Assembly (NCBI RefSeq): GCF_027947595.1
Contig: NZ_CP116257.1
Coordinates: 310,001 to 374,000, forward strand
Length of the DNA: 64,000 nucleotides
DNA from: Streptomyces lienomycini
Lineage (GTDB): Bacteria > Actinomycetota > Actinomycetes > Streptomycetales > Streptomycetaceae
Direction of reading: 5' to 3'
How positions within the stretch are numbered: the first letter of the stretch is position 1; each line of letters opens with the position of its first letter. The translations under genes and the position numbers were made by a program. A model generated the notes under the pieces. It searched no databases. It was not told the DNA's origin and saw only the letters and a program-made list of their open reading frames with translations. Below, one piece after another: positions 34,059 to 42,637 of this stretch.

Positions 34059-34116
34059 TTGACAGGGTAATTCCTTTTGTCGTGCACTGTTTTGATCGGC
34101 TTCCGGTACCTACAAT
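34059..34116 (+). promoter_or_regulatory. Probable hppA promoter region
   Basis: The 33886-34159 gap is AT-richer than its surroundings. It contains TTGACA (34059-34064) and TACAAT (34111-34116), each a good consensus hexamer, but they are too far apart to be one promoter; two overlapping promoters are possible. GGAGG lies just before the hppA start at 34160. Confidence 0.4.
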
Positions 34117-34159
34117 CCCGTCCACATCTTGAGCTCAGCCCAAGCGTCAAGGAGGACGA

Positions 34160-36544
34160 ATGGCGGAGCTTCCTACCTCTCATCTCGCAGCCGCCGTACT
34201 GACCGACGGGAACCGCGTCCTGGTCGTGGTCATCGCGGTAGTCGCGCTGGCCGCCCTGGTCCTCGCGGGCATCCTCGTGCGCCAGGTGCTCGCGGCGGGC
34301 GAGGGGACCGACAGCATGAAGAAGATCGCGGCGGCCGTCCAGGAAGGCGCGAACGCCTATCTGGCCCGGCAACTGCGCACGCTCGGCGTATTCGCCGTCG
34401 TCGTGTTCTTTCTGCTCCTGCTGCTGCCCGCGGACGACTGGAATCAACGTGCCGGACGTTCGATCTTCTTCCTGATCGGAGCGGCGTTCTCGGCGGCCAC
34501 CGGCTATATCGGCATGTGGCTCGCCGTACGCAGCAATGTGCGCGTCGCCGCGGCGGCGCGGGAAGCGACACCGGCCCCCGGCGAACCGGAAAGGGATCTC
34601 ACTCTCGTCTCGCACAAAGCGACGAAGATCGCGTTTCGCACGGGCGGTGTCGTCGGCATGTTCACGGTGGGGCTCGGCCTGCTGGGCGCCTGCTGCGTGG
34701 TGCTGGTGTACGCGGCCGACGCGCCGAAGGTCCTGGAGGGCTTCGGCCTCGGCGCGGCGCTGATCGCGATGTTCATGCGCGTCGGCGGTGGCATCTTCAC
34801 CAAGGCCGCCGACGTCGGCGCCGACCTGGTCGGTAAGGTCGAGCAGGGCATTCCGGAGGACGATCCGCGCAATGCCGCGACCATCGCCGACAACGTGGGC
34901 GACAACGTCGGCGACTGCGCGGGCATGGCCGCCGACCTCTTCGAGTCGTACGCCGTCACCCTGGTGGCCGCGCTGATCCTCGGCAAGGTGGCCTTCGGCG
35001 ACTCCGGGCTGGCGTTCCCGCTGCTGGTCCCGGCGATCGGCGTGCTCACCGCCATGATCGGCATCTTCGCGGTGGCGCCCCGGCGCTCCGACCGCAGCGG
35101 CATGAGCGCGATCAACCGGGGCTTCTTCATCTCCGCGGTGATCTCGCTGGTGCTGGTGGCGGTCGCCGTCTTCGTCTACCTGCCCGGCACGTACGCCGAC
35201 CTCGACGGCGTCACCGACGCGGCGATCGCGGGCAAGGGCGGCGACCCGCGGATCCTCGCGCTGGTCGCCGTCGCGATCGGCATCGTGCTCGCCGCCCTGA
35301 TCCAGCAGCTCACCGGCTACTTCACCGAGACCACCCGGCGCCCCGTCAAGGACATCGGCAAGAGCTCGCTCACCGGCCCCGCCACCGTCGTCCTCGCCGG
35401 GATCTCGCTCGGCCTGGAATCGGCCGTCTACACCGCCCTGCTGATCGGCCTCGGCGTCTACGGGGCCTTCCTGCTCGGCGGCACGTCGATCATGCTGGCG
35501 CTGTTCGCGGTGGCGCTGGCCGGCACCGGCCTGCTCACCACGGTCGGCGTGATCGTCGCCATGGACACCTTCGGACCGGTCTCCGACAACGCACAGGGCA
35601 TCGCCGAGATGTCCGGCGACGTCGAGGGCGCCGGCGCCCAGGTGCTCACCGACCTGGACGCGGTCGGCAACACCACCAAGGCCATCACCAAGGGCATCGC
35701 CATCGCCACCGCCGTCCTCGCAGCGGCGGCCCTGTTCGGGTCGTACCGCGACGCCATCACCACCGGCGCGGCGGACGTGGGCGAGAAACTCAGCGGCGAG
35801 GGCGCTCCGATGAACCTGATGATGGACATCTCGCAGCCCAACAACCTCGTCGGGCTCATCGCCGGCGCGGCGGTCGTCTTCCTCTTCTCGGGACTGGCGA
35901 TCAACGCGGTGTCGCGGTCGGCGGGTGCGGTGGTCCACGAGGTGCGGCGACAGTTCCGGGAACGGCCCGGGATCATGGACTACAGCGAGAAACCCGAGTA
36001 CGGCAAGGTCGTCGACATCTGCACCAGGGACGCCCTGCGGGAACTCGCCACACCCGGACTGCTCGCCGTGATGGCACCCATCTTCATCGGGTTCACGCTC
36101 GGCGTCGGCGCACTCGGCGCGTTCCTCGCGGGCGCGATCGGCTCGGGCACGCTCATGGCGGTGTTCCTCGCCAACTCCGGCGGCTCCTGGGACAACGCCA
36201 AGAAACTCGTCGAGGACGGCCACCACGGCGGCAAGGGCAGCGAGGCCCACGCCGCCACCGTCATCGGCGACACCGTCGGCGACCCCTTCAAGGACACCGC
36301 GGGCCCGGCCATCAACCCGCTGCTGAAGGTCATGAACCTGGTCGCGCTGCTCATCGCGCCCGCGGTCATCAAGTTCTCCTACGGCGCCGACAAGAGCGTC
36401 GCGGTACGGGTCCTGATCGCCGTGGTCGCGTTCCTCGTCATCGCGGCGGCCGTCTACGTCTCCAAGCGGCGCGGGATCGCCATGGGCGACGAGGACGACG
36501 CCGACCAGGAGCCCAAGTCGGCCGATCCCGCCGTGGTTTCGTAG
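34160..36544 (+). CDS. hppA: Membrane-bound proton-translocating pyrophosphatase
   Basis: A 794-residue integral-membrane H+-PPase with about 16 helices that couples pyrophosphate hydrolysis to proton export. Catalytic segments: DVGADLVGKVEQGIPEDDPR and NVGDNVGDCAGMAADLFESY; a second Asp-rich site is GDTVGDPFKDTAGPA. Lys 507 in GNTTKA marks the potassium-independent subclass (K+-dependent enzymes have Ala there). ATG at 34160 with GGAGG. Single-gene unit closed by the terminator at 36596-36633. Confidence 0.97.
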   Translation: MAELPTSHLAAAVLTDGNRVLVVVIAVVALAALVLAGILVRQVLAAGEGTDSMKKIAAAVQEGANAYLARQLRTLGVFAVVVFFLLLLLPADDWNQRAGRSIFFLIGAAFSAATGYIGMWLAVRSNVRVAAAAREATPAPGEPERDLTLVSHKATKIAFRTGGVVGMFTVGLGLLGACCVVLVYAADAPKVLEGFGLGAALIAMFMRVGGGIFTKAADVGADLVGKVEQGIPEDDPRNAATIADNVGDNVGDCAGMAADLFESYAVTLVAALILGKVAFGDSGLAFPLLVPAIGVLTAMIGIFAVAPRRSDRSGMSAINRGFFISAVISLVLVAVAVFVYLPGTYADLDGVTDAAIAGKGGDPRILALVAVAIGIVLAALIQQLTGYFTETTRRPVKDIGKSSLTGPATVVLAGISLGLESAVYTALLIGLGVYGAFLLGGTSIMLALFAVALAGTGLLTTVGVIVAMDTFGPVSDNAQGIAEMSGDVEGAGAQVLTDLDAVGNTTKAITKGIAIATAVLAAAALFGSYRDAITTGAADVGEKLSGEGAPMNLMMDISQPNNLVGLIAGAAVVFLFSGLAINAVSRSAGAVVHEVRRQFRERPGIMDYSEKPEYGKVVDICTRDALRELATPGLLAVMAPIFIGFTLGVGALGAFLAGAIGSGTLMAVFLANSGGSWDNAKKLVEDGHHGGKGSEAHAATVIGDTVGDPFKDTAGPAINPLLKVMNLVALLIAPAVIKFSYGADKSVAVRVLIAVVAFLVIAAAVYVSKRRGIAMGDEDDADQEPKSADPAVVS

Positions 36545-36595
36545 CCGCAGCCCTCGAAACCACCGCACGGAGTCCCAGGAGGCGCTGCTCAAAGG

Positions 36596-36633
36596 GCGGG
36601 CAGACGGCGCGTGTTGACGCGCCGTCCGCCCGC
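36596..36633 (+). terminator. Intrinsic terminator after hppA
   Basis: Arms GACGGCGCGT (36603-36612) and its complement (36617-36626) around GTTG, extended past an A/C mismatch by GCGGGC (36596-36601) and GCCCGC (36628-36633). Very stable 16-bp stem. Confidence 0.85.
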
Positions 36634-36780
36634 TTCGCGCGGGCGCGCGCCCCGCACCGTGAGCCTTCTCTCTCTTGGTGCAAATGGCTTCAATACGGTC
36701 TTAACGGATGTTCGTCCGGTGAGTGTCCCCCATCCGGCGTGTATGTTCCGGGGCCGAGAGCCATGGAAGGGACCAATCCG

Positions 36781-37353
36781 GTGAACAAGAAGCTCGCTGC
36801 CGCACTGTCCGGCGGTGCGGTACTGGTACTGGCGCTGACGGGATGCGGCAGCGGCGACGACAACGAGAAGCTGGACTCCTGGGCGAAGCAGGTCTGCGAC
36901 GGAGTGCAGCCGCAGGCCAAGAAGATCGAGGCGGCCAACGCGGCGATCCAGAAGGAGACCTCGGACAACAGCACGCCGGCAGACGTCCAGAAGACCGACG
37001 CGAAGGCGTTCCAGGACATGTCCGACGCCTACAAGGCGATGGGCGCCACCGTCCAGAAGGCCGGCGCGCCGGACGTCGACGAGGGCGAGAAGAAGCAGAA
37101 GGACGCGGTCACCGAGCTGAACTCCCTCTCCTCGTCGTACGCCTCCCTGCGCAAGCAGGTGGAGGCGCTCGACACCAAGAACCAGGCCAAGTTCGCCGAC
37201 GGCCTCAAGGACATCGCCACCGAGCTGAACAAGCTCAGCAAGAGCGGCAGTGACGCGCTGAAGACCCTGGAGGAGGGCGACGTCGGCAAGGCGATGGCCA
37301 AGCAGGAGAGCTGCAAGTCGGCCTCGGTGACGCCGTCGGCCACGACCGGCTGA
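36781..37353 (+). CDS. Small secreted lipoprotein
   Basis: A 190-residue lipoprotein: MNKKLAAALSGGAVLVLALTGC ends in the lipobox LTGC, with the lipidated Cys at residue 22. The mature part is hydrophilic, helical, rich in Lys, Asp and Ala, and has two more cysteines (QVCDGVQ and QESCKSA) that may pair. No known domain. GTG 36781 is chosen because GGAAGGG precedes it; the frame extends to ATG 36763. Confidence 0.85.
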   Translation: MNKKLAAALSGGAVLVLALTGCGSGDDNEKLDSWAKQVCDGVQPQAKKIEAANAAIQKETSDNSTPADVQKTDAKAFQDMSDAYKAMGATVQKAGAPDVDEGEKKQKDAVTELNSLSSSYASLRKQVEALDTKNQAKFADGLKDIATELNKLSKSGSDALKTLEEGDVGKAMAKQESCKSASVTPSATTG

Positions 37354-37402
37354 CCCCTGCCACGGGGACGCGGGGCGGGGGCCGCGGGGCCACAATGGGG
37401 GC

Positions 37403-38920
37403 GTGAGTAACGCCAGTCTGTCCCCCCTGCCCTCCGCCGACCGCCCCGACGTCACCGCCCGGCTGCGGGACGCCCTGCTCGGGGCGTCCTTCACCGCCGA
37501 CGGACTGCTGGAGCTGCTCGGCGCCCCCGCCTACGCGGCGCTGTCGCGCAGCGAGACCGTGCCCGCGCTCCGGGCCACGCGCGGCGACACGCCGCTCGAA
37601 CTGCTCGTACGGCTGTTCCTGCTTCAGCAACCCGTGCTCCACGCGCGCGTGGCGGACGTCCTGCCCGTCGACGTCTGCCTGGAGAGCGGTTGGCTCGACC
37701 GCGCGGGCGACGACGAGGTGGCCGCCACCGTGGACGTCCGGCCCTACGGCGGGCCCGGCGGTGAGGACTGGTTCATCGTCTCCGACCTGGGATGCGCGGT
37801 CGGCGGCGCCTCAGGCATCGGCAACCACGCCGAGGGCGTCGTCCTCGGCGTCGGCGGCGCCTCCACGACCCTCGCGGGCCTCACCGTCCGTACGCCCGTC
37901 TCCGCCGCCCTCGACCTGGGCACCGGTTCCGGCATCCAGGCGCTGCACGCCGCCGCGCACGCCACGCGCGTGACCGCCACCGACGTGAACCCGCGCGCGC
38001 TGCACATCACCGCGCTCACCCTCGCCCTGTCCGGAGCGCCCGCCGCCGACCTGCGGGAGGGCTCCCTCTACGAGCCGGTCGACGACGACGCGACGTACGA
38101 CCTCGTCGTCTCCAACCCGCCGTTCGTGATCTCACCCGGCGCCCGCCTCACCTACCGCGACGGCGGGATGGGCGGGGACGATCTGTGCCGCTCGCTCGTT
38201 CAACAGACGGGGGAGCGCCTGAACGAGGGCGGGTTCGCGCACTTCCTCGCCAACTGGCAGCACGTCGAGGGGGAGGAGTGGACGGACCGGCTGCGCTCCT
38301 GGGTGCCGCGCGGCTGCGACGCCTGGATCGTCCAGCGCGAGGTGCAGGACGTCACCCAGTACGCCGAGCTGTGGCTGCGGGACGCGGGCGACCACCGCGG
38401 CGACCCGGCCGAGTACGAGGCGCGGTACGACGCGTGGCTCGACGAGTTCGAGGCGCGCAAGGTCAGGGCCGTCGGCTTCGGCTGGATCACTCTGCGCCGG
38501 ACCGCGGCCGCCGAGCCCTCGGTCGTCGCCGAGGAGTGGCCGCACCCGATCGAGCAGCCGCTCGGCGAGACCGTGCGCGCCCACTTCGACCGCGTCGACT
38601 ACCTGCGCTCCCACGACGACGCGGCGCTGCTCGAAGCGCACTTCACGCTGGCCGGCGAGGTCGTCCAGGAACAGGTCGGGCTGCCCGGCGCCGAGGACCC
38701 GGAGCACGTCGTGCTGCGCCAGAACCGCGGCATGCGCCGGGCCACCCGGGTCGACACGGTAGGCGCCGGTTTCGCGGGCGTCTGCGACGGCACCATGAGC
38801 GCGGGCCGCATCCTGGACGCCATCGCCCAGCTGGTCGGCGAGGACCCGGTCGCCCTGCGCGACCGCACGCCCGCGCAGATCCGCCTGCTGGTGGAGCAGG
38901 GCTTCCTCGAACCGGCGTAG
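37403..38920 (+). CDS. Class I SAM-dependent methyltransferase
   Basis: A 505-residue protein. Residues about 170-260 are a Rossmann methyltransferase: LDLGTGSGIQALHAA (SAM site), ATDVNPRALHITALTLAL, and VVSNPPFVISPG, the NPPF motif of N-methyltransferases acting on amide or amino nitrogen, as in PrmC/RsmC. The flanking N-terminal 160 and C-terminal 200 residues are not familiar; substrate unknown. GTG at 37403. Confidence 0.88.
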   Translation: MSNASLSPLPSADRPDVTARLRDALLGASFTADGLLELLGAPAYAALSRSETVPALRATRGDTPLELLVRLFLLQQPVLHARVADVLPVDVCLESGWLDRAGDDEVAATVDVRPYGGPGGEDWFIVSDLGCAVGGASGIGNHAEGVVLGVGGASTTLAGLTVRTPVSAALDLGTGSGIQALHAAAHATRVTATDVNPRALHITALTLALSGAPAADLREGSLYEPVDDDATYDLVVSNPPFVISPGARLTYRDGGMGGDDLCRSLVQQTGERLNEGGFAHFLANWQHVEGEEWTDRLRSWVPRGCDAWIVQREVQDVTQYAELWLRDAGDHRGDPAEYEARYDAWLDEFEARKVRAVGFGWITLRRTAAAEPSVVAEEWPHPIEQPLGETVRAHFDRVDYLRSHDDAALLEAHFTLAGEVVQEQVGLPGAEDPEHVVLRQNRGMRRATRVDTVGAGFAGVCDGTMSAGRILDAIAQLVGEDPVALRDRTPAQIRLLVEQGFLEPA

Positions 38921-39169
38921 CGCGGCGCGAGAGCCGGGTGTGGGTGCGCGCACCCATTCTTCCGGCGCGACGCGCGCCCGCCCCGCTCCGCCGGCAATTT
39001 TCCCGGCACCGGCCCACCCCCGCGGACGGGCGAAGCGAGTCGCGCCGGAAGGCGGGCGGCGGACCCGTCGGCCCCTCGTTCACCTCGGGTTCGCCTGCCC
39101 GCCGCCCGCGGGTGGCAGCCTCCCCGAAGGCTGGACACGCGCGGGCTGGAGAAAAGGGGCACGGGGACC

Positions 39170-39367
39170 ATGGAGAGCGGGCCGGCGATCTTCGCGGGAT
39201 TGGTGTTCGCCCTGTTCGGGGCAGGTCTGCTGGCGTGGACCACGACGCGGGTGCGGCACGGCCGGCCCGTCGCGCACGGTGTGAGCCCCGTCGCATCGGC
39301 GACCCTCGCGAGCGTCGCCGCCGTGGTCGCGCTGGCCCTCGGGGCATGGTGCCTGACGCACGTGTGA
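39170..39367 (+). CDS. Small two-helix membrane protein
   Basis: A 65-residue protein with two transmembrane helices (about 5-25 and 43-62) and a short basic loop TTRVRHGRPVAHG. It is separated from both neighbours by about 250 bp. AAAAGGGG lies 9-16 bases before the ATG. Function unknown. Confidence 0.7.
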   Translation: MESGPAIFAGLVFALFGAGLLAWTTTRVRHGRPVAHGVSPVASATLASVAAVVALALGAWCLTHV

Positions 39368-39635
39368 GCGGCCCGTGCGGGCCTCCGGTCACGCGTCCGC
39401 CCCGGTAATCGGGGGATCGCGCTCCGGATACACGCGTCGGAGCGGGTAGGCACTCCGGGCGGCAGGAACAGGGTTCGTCGGGTTACCGTTCGAGTGGCCG
39501 TTGTGGGCTTTTCCCGTTTGACACGGGGGCGGGAGGTACCGTCACACTCCGCAGCGTCACGATCGAAACACAGAACGACCCGACCCGGGACCACGCCCTG
39601 GGGAGGCCCAGCGTCGACCGGAGAGAAGAGCGAAG

Positions 39636-42479
39636 TTGTCCCCGACCAGCGAGACCGCGAACGGCGGCCGCCGACTCGTCATCGTCGAGTCGCCTGCCAA
39701 GGCGAAGACGATCAAGGGCTATCTCGGCCCTGGCTACGTCGTCGAGGCGAGCGTCGGGCACATTCGCGACCTCCCCAGCGGCGCGGCGGAGGTGCCGGAG
39801 AAGTACACCGGCGAGGTCCGCCGCCTCGGTGTGGACGTCGAACACGACTTCCAGCCGATCTATGTGGTCAACGCGGACAAGAAGTCCCAGGTCAAGAAGC
39901 TCAAGGACCTGCTGAAGGAGTCCGACGAGCTCTTCCTCGCCACCGATGAGGACCGCGAGGGCGAGGCCATCGCCTGGCACCTCCAGGAAGTCCTCAAGCC
40001 GAAGATCCCGGTCAAGCGCATGGTGTTCCACGAGATCACCAAGGACGCGATCCGCGCCGCCGTCGCCAACCCGCGCGAGCTGAACCAGAAGCTGGTCGAC
40101 GCCCAGGAGACCCGCCGCATCCTCGACCGCCTCTACGGCTACGAGGTCTCGCCGGTCCTGTGGAAGAAGGTCATGCCGCGCCTGTCGGCCGGCCGCGTCC
40201 AGTCCGTCGCCACCCGCCTCGTGGTCGAGCGGGAACGCGACCGCATGGCGTTCCGCTCCGCCGAGTACTGGGACCTCACCGGCACCTTCGCGACCGGCCG
40301 TGCGGGAGACGCCTCTGACCCGTCGTCGCTGGTCGCCCGCCTCCAGACCGTCGACGGACGGCGTGTCGCGCAGGGCCGCGACTTCGACTCCCTGGGGCAG
40401 ATCAAGAGCGCGAACACCCTCCACCTCGACGAGGCGAACGCCCGCGCGCTGGCCGCCGCACTGGAGAACACGCGCTTCGCCGTCCGCTCGGTCGAGTCCA
40501 AGCCGTACCGCCGCTCGCCGTACGCCCCGTTCCGTACGACGACGCTGCAGCAGGAGGCGAGCCGCAAGCTCGGCTTCGGTGCGAAGTCGACCATGCAGGT
40601 CGCCCAGAAACTGTACGAGAACGGCTACATCACCTACATGCGTACGGACTCCACGACCCTGAGCGACACGGCGGTCACCGCCGCCCGCGCCCAGGTGACG
40701 CAGCTGTACGGCGCCGACTACCTGCCGCCCCAGCCGCGCACGTACGCCGGCAAGGTCAAGAACGCGCAGGAGGCGCACGAGGCGATCCGCCCCTCCGGCG
40801 ACCGCTTCCGCACCCCCGCCGAGACCGGACTGACCGGCGACCAGTTCAAGCTGTACGAACTGATCTGGAAGCGGACCGTCGCCTCCCAGATGAAGGACGC
40901 GACCGGCAACAGCGTCACCGTGAAGATCGGCGGCGCCGCCTCCGACGGCCGGGACGTCGAGTTCAGCGCCTCCGGCAAGACCATCACCTTCCACGGCTTC
41001 CTCAAGGCCTACGTCGAGGGCGCCGACGACCCGAACGCCGAGCTGGACGACCGCGAGCGCCGCCTGCCGCAGGTCGCCGAGGGCGACGCGCTGACCGCCG
41101 ACGAGATCACGGTCGACGGCCACGCCACCAAGCCCCCGGCCCGCTACACCGAGGCGTCGCTGGTCAAGGAGCTGGAAGAGCGCGAGATCGGCCGCCCGTC
41201 GACGTACGCGTCGATCATCGGCACCATCCTGGACCGCGGCTACGTCTTCAAGAAGGGCACGGCACTCGTCCCGTCCTTCCTCTCCTTCGCCGTGGTCAAC
41301 CTCCTGGAGAAGCACTTCGGGCGGCTCGTCGACTACGACTTCACCGCCAAGATGGAGGACGACCTCGACGCCATCGCCCGCGGCGAGGCCCAGGCGGTGC
41401 CGTGGCTGCGCCGCTTCTACTTCGGCGAGGGCGTCGGCACGGGCGGCGGCGCGGCCGACGCGGGCAACGGCGACGGGGACCACCTCGGCGGCCTCAAGGA
41501 ACTGGTCACCGACCTCGGCGCGATCGACGCCCGCGAGGTGTCGTCCTTCCCCGTCGGCAACGACATCAAGCTGCGCGTCGGCCGCTACGGCCCCTATGTC
41601 GAGCGCGGCGAGAAGGACGCCGAGAACCACCAGCGCGCCGACGTCCCCGAGGACCTGGCGCCGGACGAGCTGTCCGTGGAGCTGGCGGAGGAGCTGCTCG
41701 CCAAGCCGAGCGGCGACTTCGAGCTGGGCACCGACCCGGCCACCGGTCACGCCGTCGTCGCCAAGGACGGCCGCTACGGCCCCTACGTCACCGAGGTGCT
41801 CCCCGAGGGCACCCCGAAGACCGGCAAGAACGCCGTGAAGCCGCGCACCGCCTCACTGTTCAAGTCGATGTCCCTGGACACGGTGACCCTCGACGACGCC
41901 CTGCGGCTCATGTCGCTGCCGCGCGTCGTCGGCACCGACGCGGAGGGCGTCGAGATCACCGCGCAGAACGGCCGCTACGGCCCGTACCTGAAGAAGGGCA
42001 CGGACTCGCGGTCCCTGCAGACCGAGGAGCAGCTCTTCGAGATCACGCTGGAGGAGGCGCTGGCGATCTACGCCCAGCCCAAGCAGCGTGGCCGGGCCGC
42101 GGCCAAGCCGCCGCTGAAGGAGCTGGGCACCGACCCGGTCAGCGAGAAGCCTGTCGTGGTCAAGGACGGCCGCTTCGGCCCGTACGTCACCGACGGCGAG
42201 ACCAACGCGACCCTGCGCTCCGGCGACAGTGTCGAGGAGATCACGCCCGAGCGGGGCTACGAACTGCTCGCCGAGAAGCGCGCCAAGGGGCCCGCCAAGA
42301 AGACGGCGAAGAAGGCCGTGAAGAAGACGGCCGCCAAGAAGGCCCCGGCCAAGAAGGCGGCGGCGACCAAGAAGACGGCCGCCGCGAAGACCACGGCGGC
42401 CAAGAAGACCGCCGCCAAGAGCACCGCGAAGAAGACGGCGACCAAGAAGGCGACCGCGTCGAAGACCTCGGAGGACTGA
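39636..42479 (+). CDS. topA: DNA topoisomerase I
   Basis: Type IA topoisomerase of 947 residues. Toprim: IVESPAKAKTIKGYL at the N-terminus and ATDEDREGEAIAWH; catalytic Tyr 334 in GYITYMRTDSTT. The C-terminus has four Gly-Arg-Tyr/Phe-Gly-Pro-Tyr repeats (from about residues 648, 708, 770 and 845) in place of zinc fingers, then a 65-residue Lys/Ala tail of AKKTA/KKA units. This is the actinobacterial form, essential for relaxing negative supercoils. The start is TTG at 39636, with GGAGAGAAG 9-17 bases upstream. TTGACA at 39518 may be its -35 element. Confidence 0.96.
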   Translation: MSPTSETANGGRRLVIVESPAKAKTIKGYLGPGYVVEASVGHIRDLPSGAAEVPEKYTGEVRRLGVDVEHDFQPIYVVNADKKSQVKKLKDLLKESDELFLATDEDREGEAIAWHLQEVLKPKIPVKRMVFHEITKDAIRAAVANPRELNQKLVDAQETRRILDRLYGYEVSPVLWKKVMPRLSAGRVQSVATRLVVERERDRMAFRSAEYWDLTGTFATGRAGDASDPSSLVARLQTVDGRRVAQGRDFDSLGQIKSANTLHLDEANARALAAALENTRFAVRSVESKPYRRSPYAPFRTTTLQQEASRKLGFGAKSTMQVAQKLYENGYITYMRTDSTTLSDTAVTAARAQVTQLYGADYLPPQPRTYAGKVKNAQEAHEAIRPSGDRFRTPAETGLTGDQFKLYELIWKRTVASQMKDATGNSVTVKIGGAASDGRDVEFSASGKTITFHGFLKAYVEGADDPNAELDDRERRLPQVAEGDALTADEITVDGHATKPPARYTEASLVKELEEREIGRPSTYASIIGTILDRGYVFKKGTALVPSFLSFAVVNLLEKHFGRLVDYDFTAKMEDDLDAIARGEAQAVPWLRRFYFGEGVGTGGGAADAGNGDGDHLGGLKELVTDLGAIDAREVSSFPVGNDIKLRVGRYGPYVERGEKDAENHQRADVPEDLAPDELSVELAEELLAKPSGDFELGTDPATGHAVVAKDGRYGPYVTEVLPEGTPKTGKNAVKPRTASLFKSMSLDTVTLDDALRLMSLPRVVGTDAEGVEITAQNGRYGPYLKKGTDSRSLQTEEQLFEITLEEALAIYAQPKQRGRAAAKPPLKELGTDPVSEKPVVVKDGRFGPYVTDGETNATLRSGDSVEEITPERGYELLAEKRAKGPAKKTAKKAVKKTAAKKAPAKKAAATKKTAAAKTTAAKKTAAKSTAKKTATKKATASKTSED

Positions 42480-42551
42480 GCCCGGCTCAGGAACCGCCGG
42501 GCGCCGGGGCTCTCCGCCCCGCACGCCTCGCGCACGCTCTTCGCAAAGCGA

Positions 42552-42582
42552 ACGCCCCGGCATCATTTCGGTGTCGGGGCGT
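42552..42582 (+). terminator. Terminator after topA
   Basis: ACGCCCCG (42552-42559) pairs with CGGGGCGT (42575-42582) around a 15-base loop. Located 73 bp past topA and 56 bp before the next start. Confidence 0.65.
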
Positions 42583-42637
42583 GCGTACGTTCGGCCGGGC
42601 ACCCCGGACTGTCGGCGGCGACCGATAGGCTGAACGC

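Noticed and set aside
33761-36592. 943-residue minus-strand frame antisense to hppA
   Set aside because: Asp/Gly/Arg-rich shadow composition with no motif, while the plus-strand H+-PPase is unmistakable.
37792-39408. 538-residue plus-strand frame overlapping the methyltransferase
   Set aside because: Arg-rich out-of-frame shadow; the methyltransferase frame has clear motifs.
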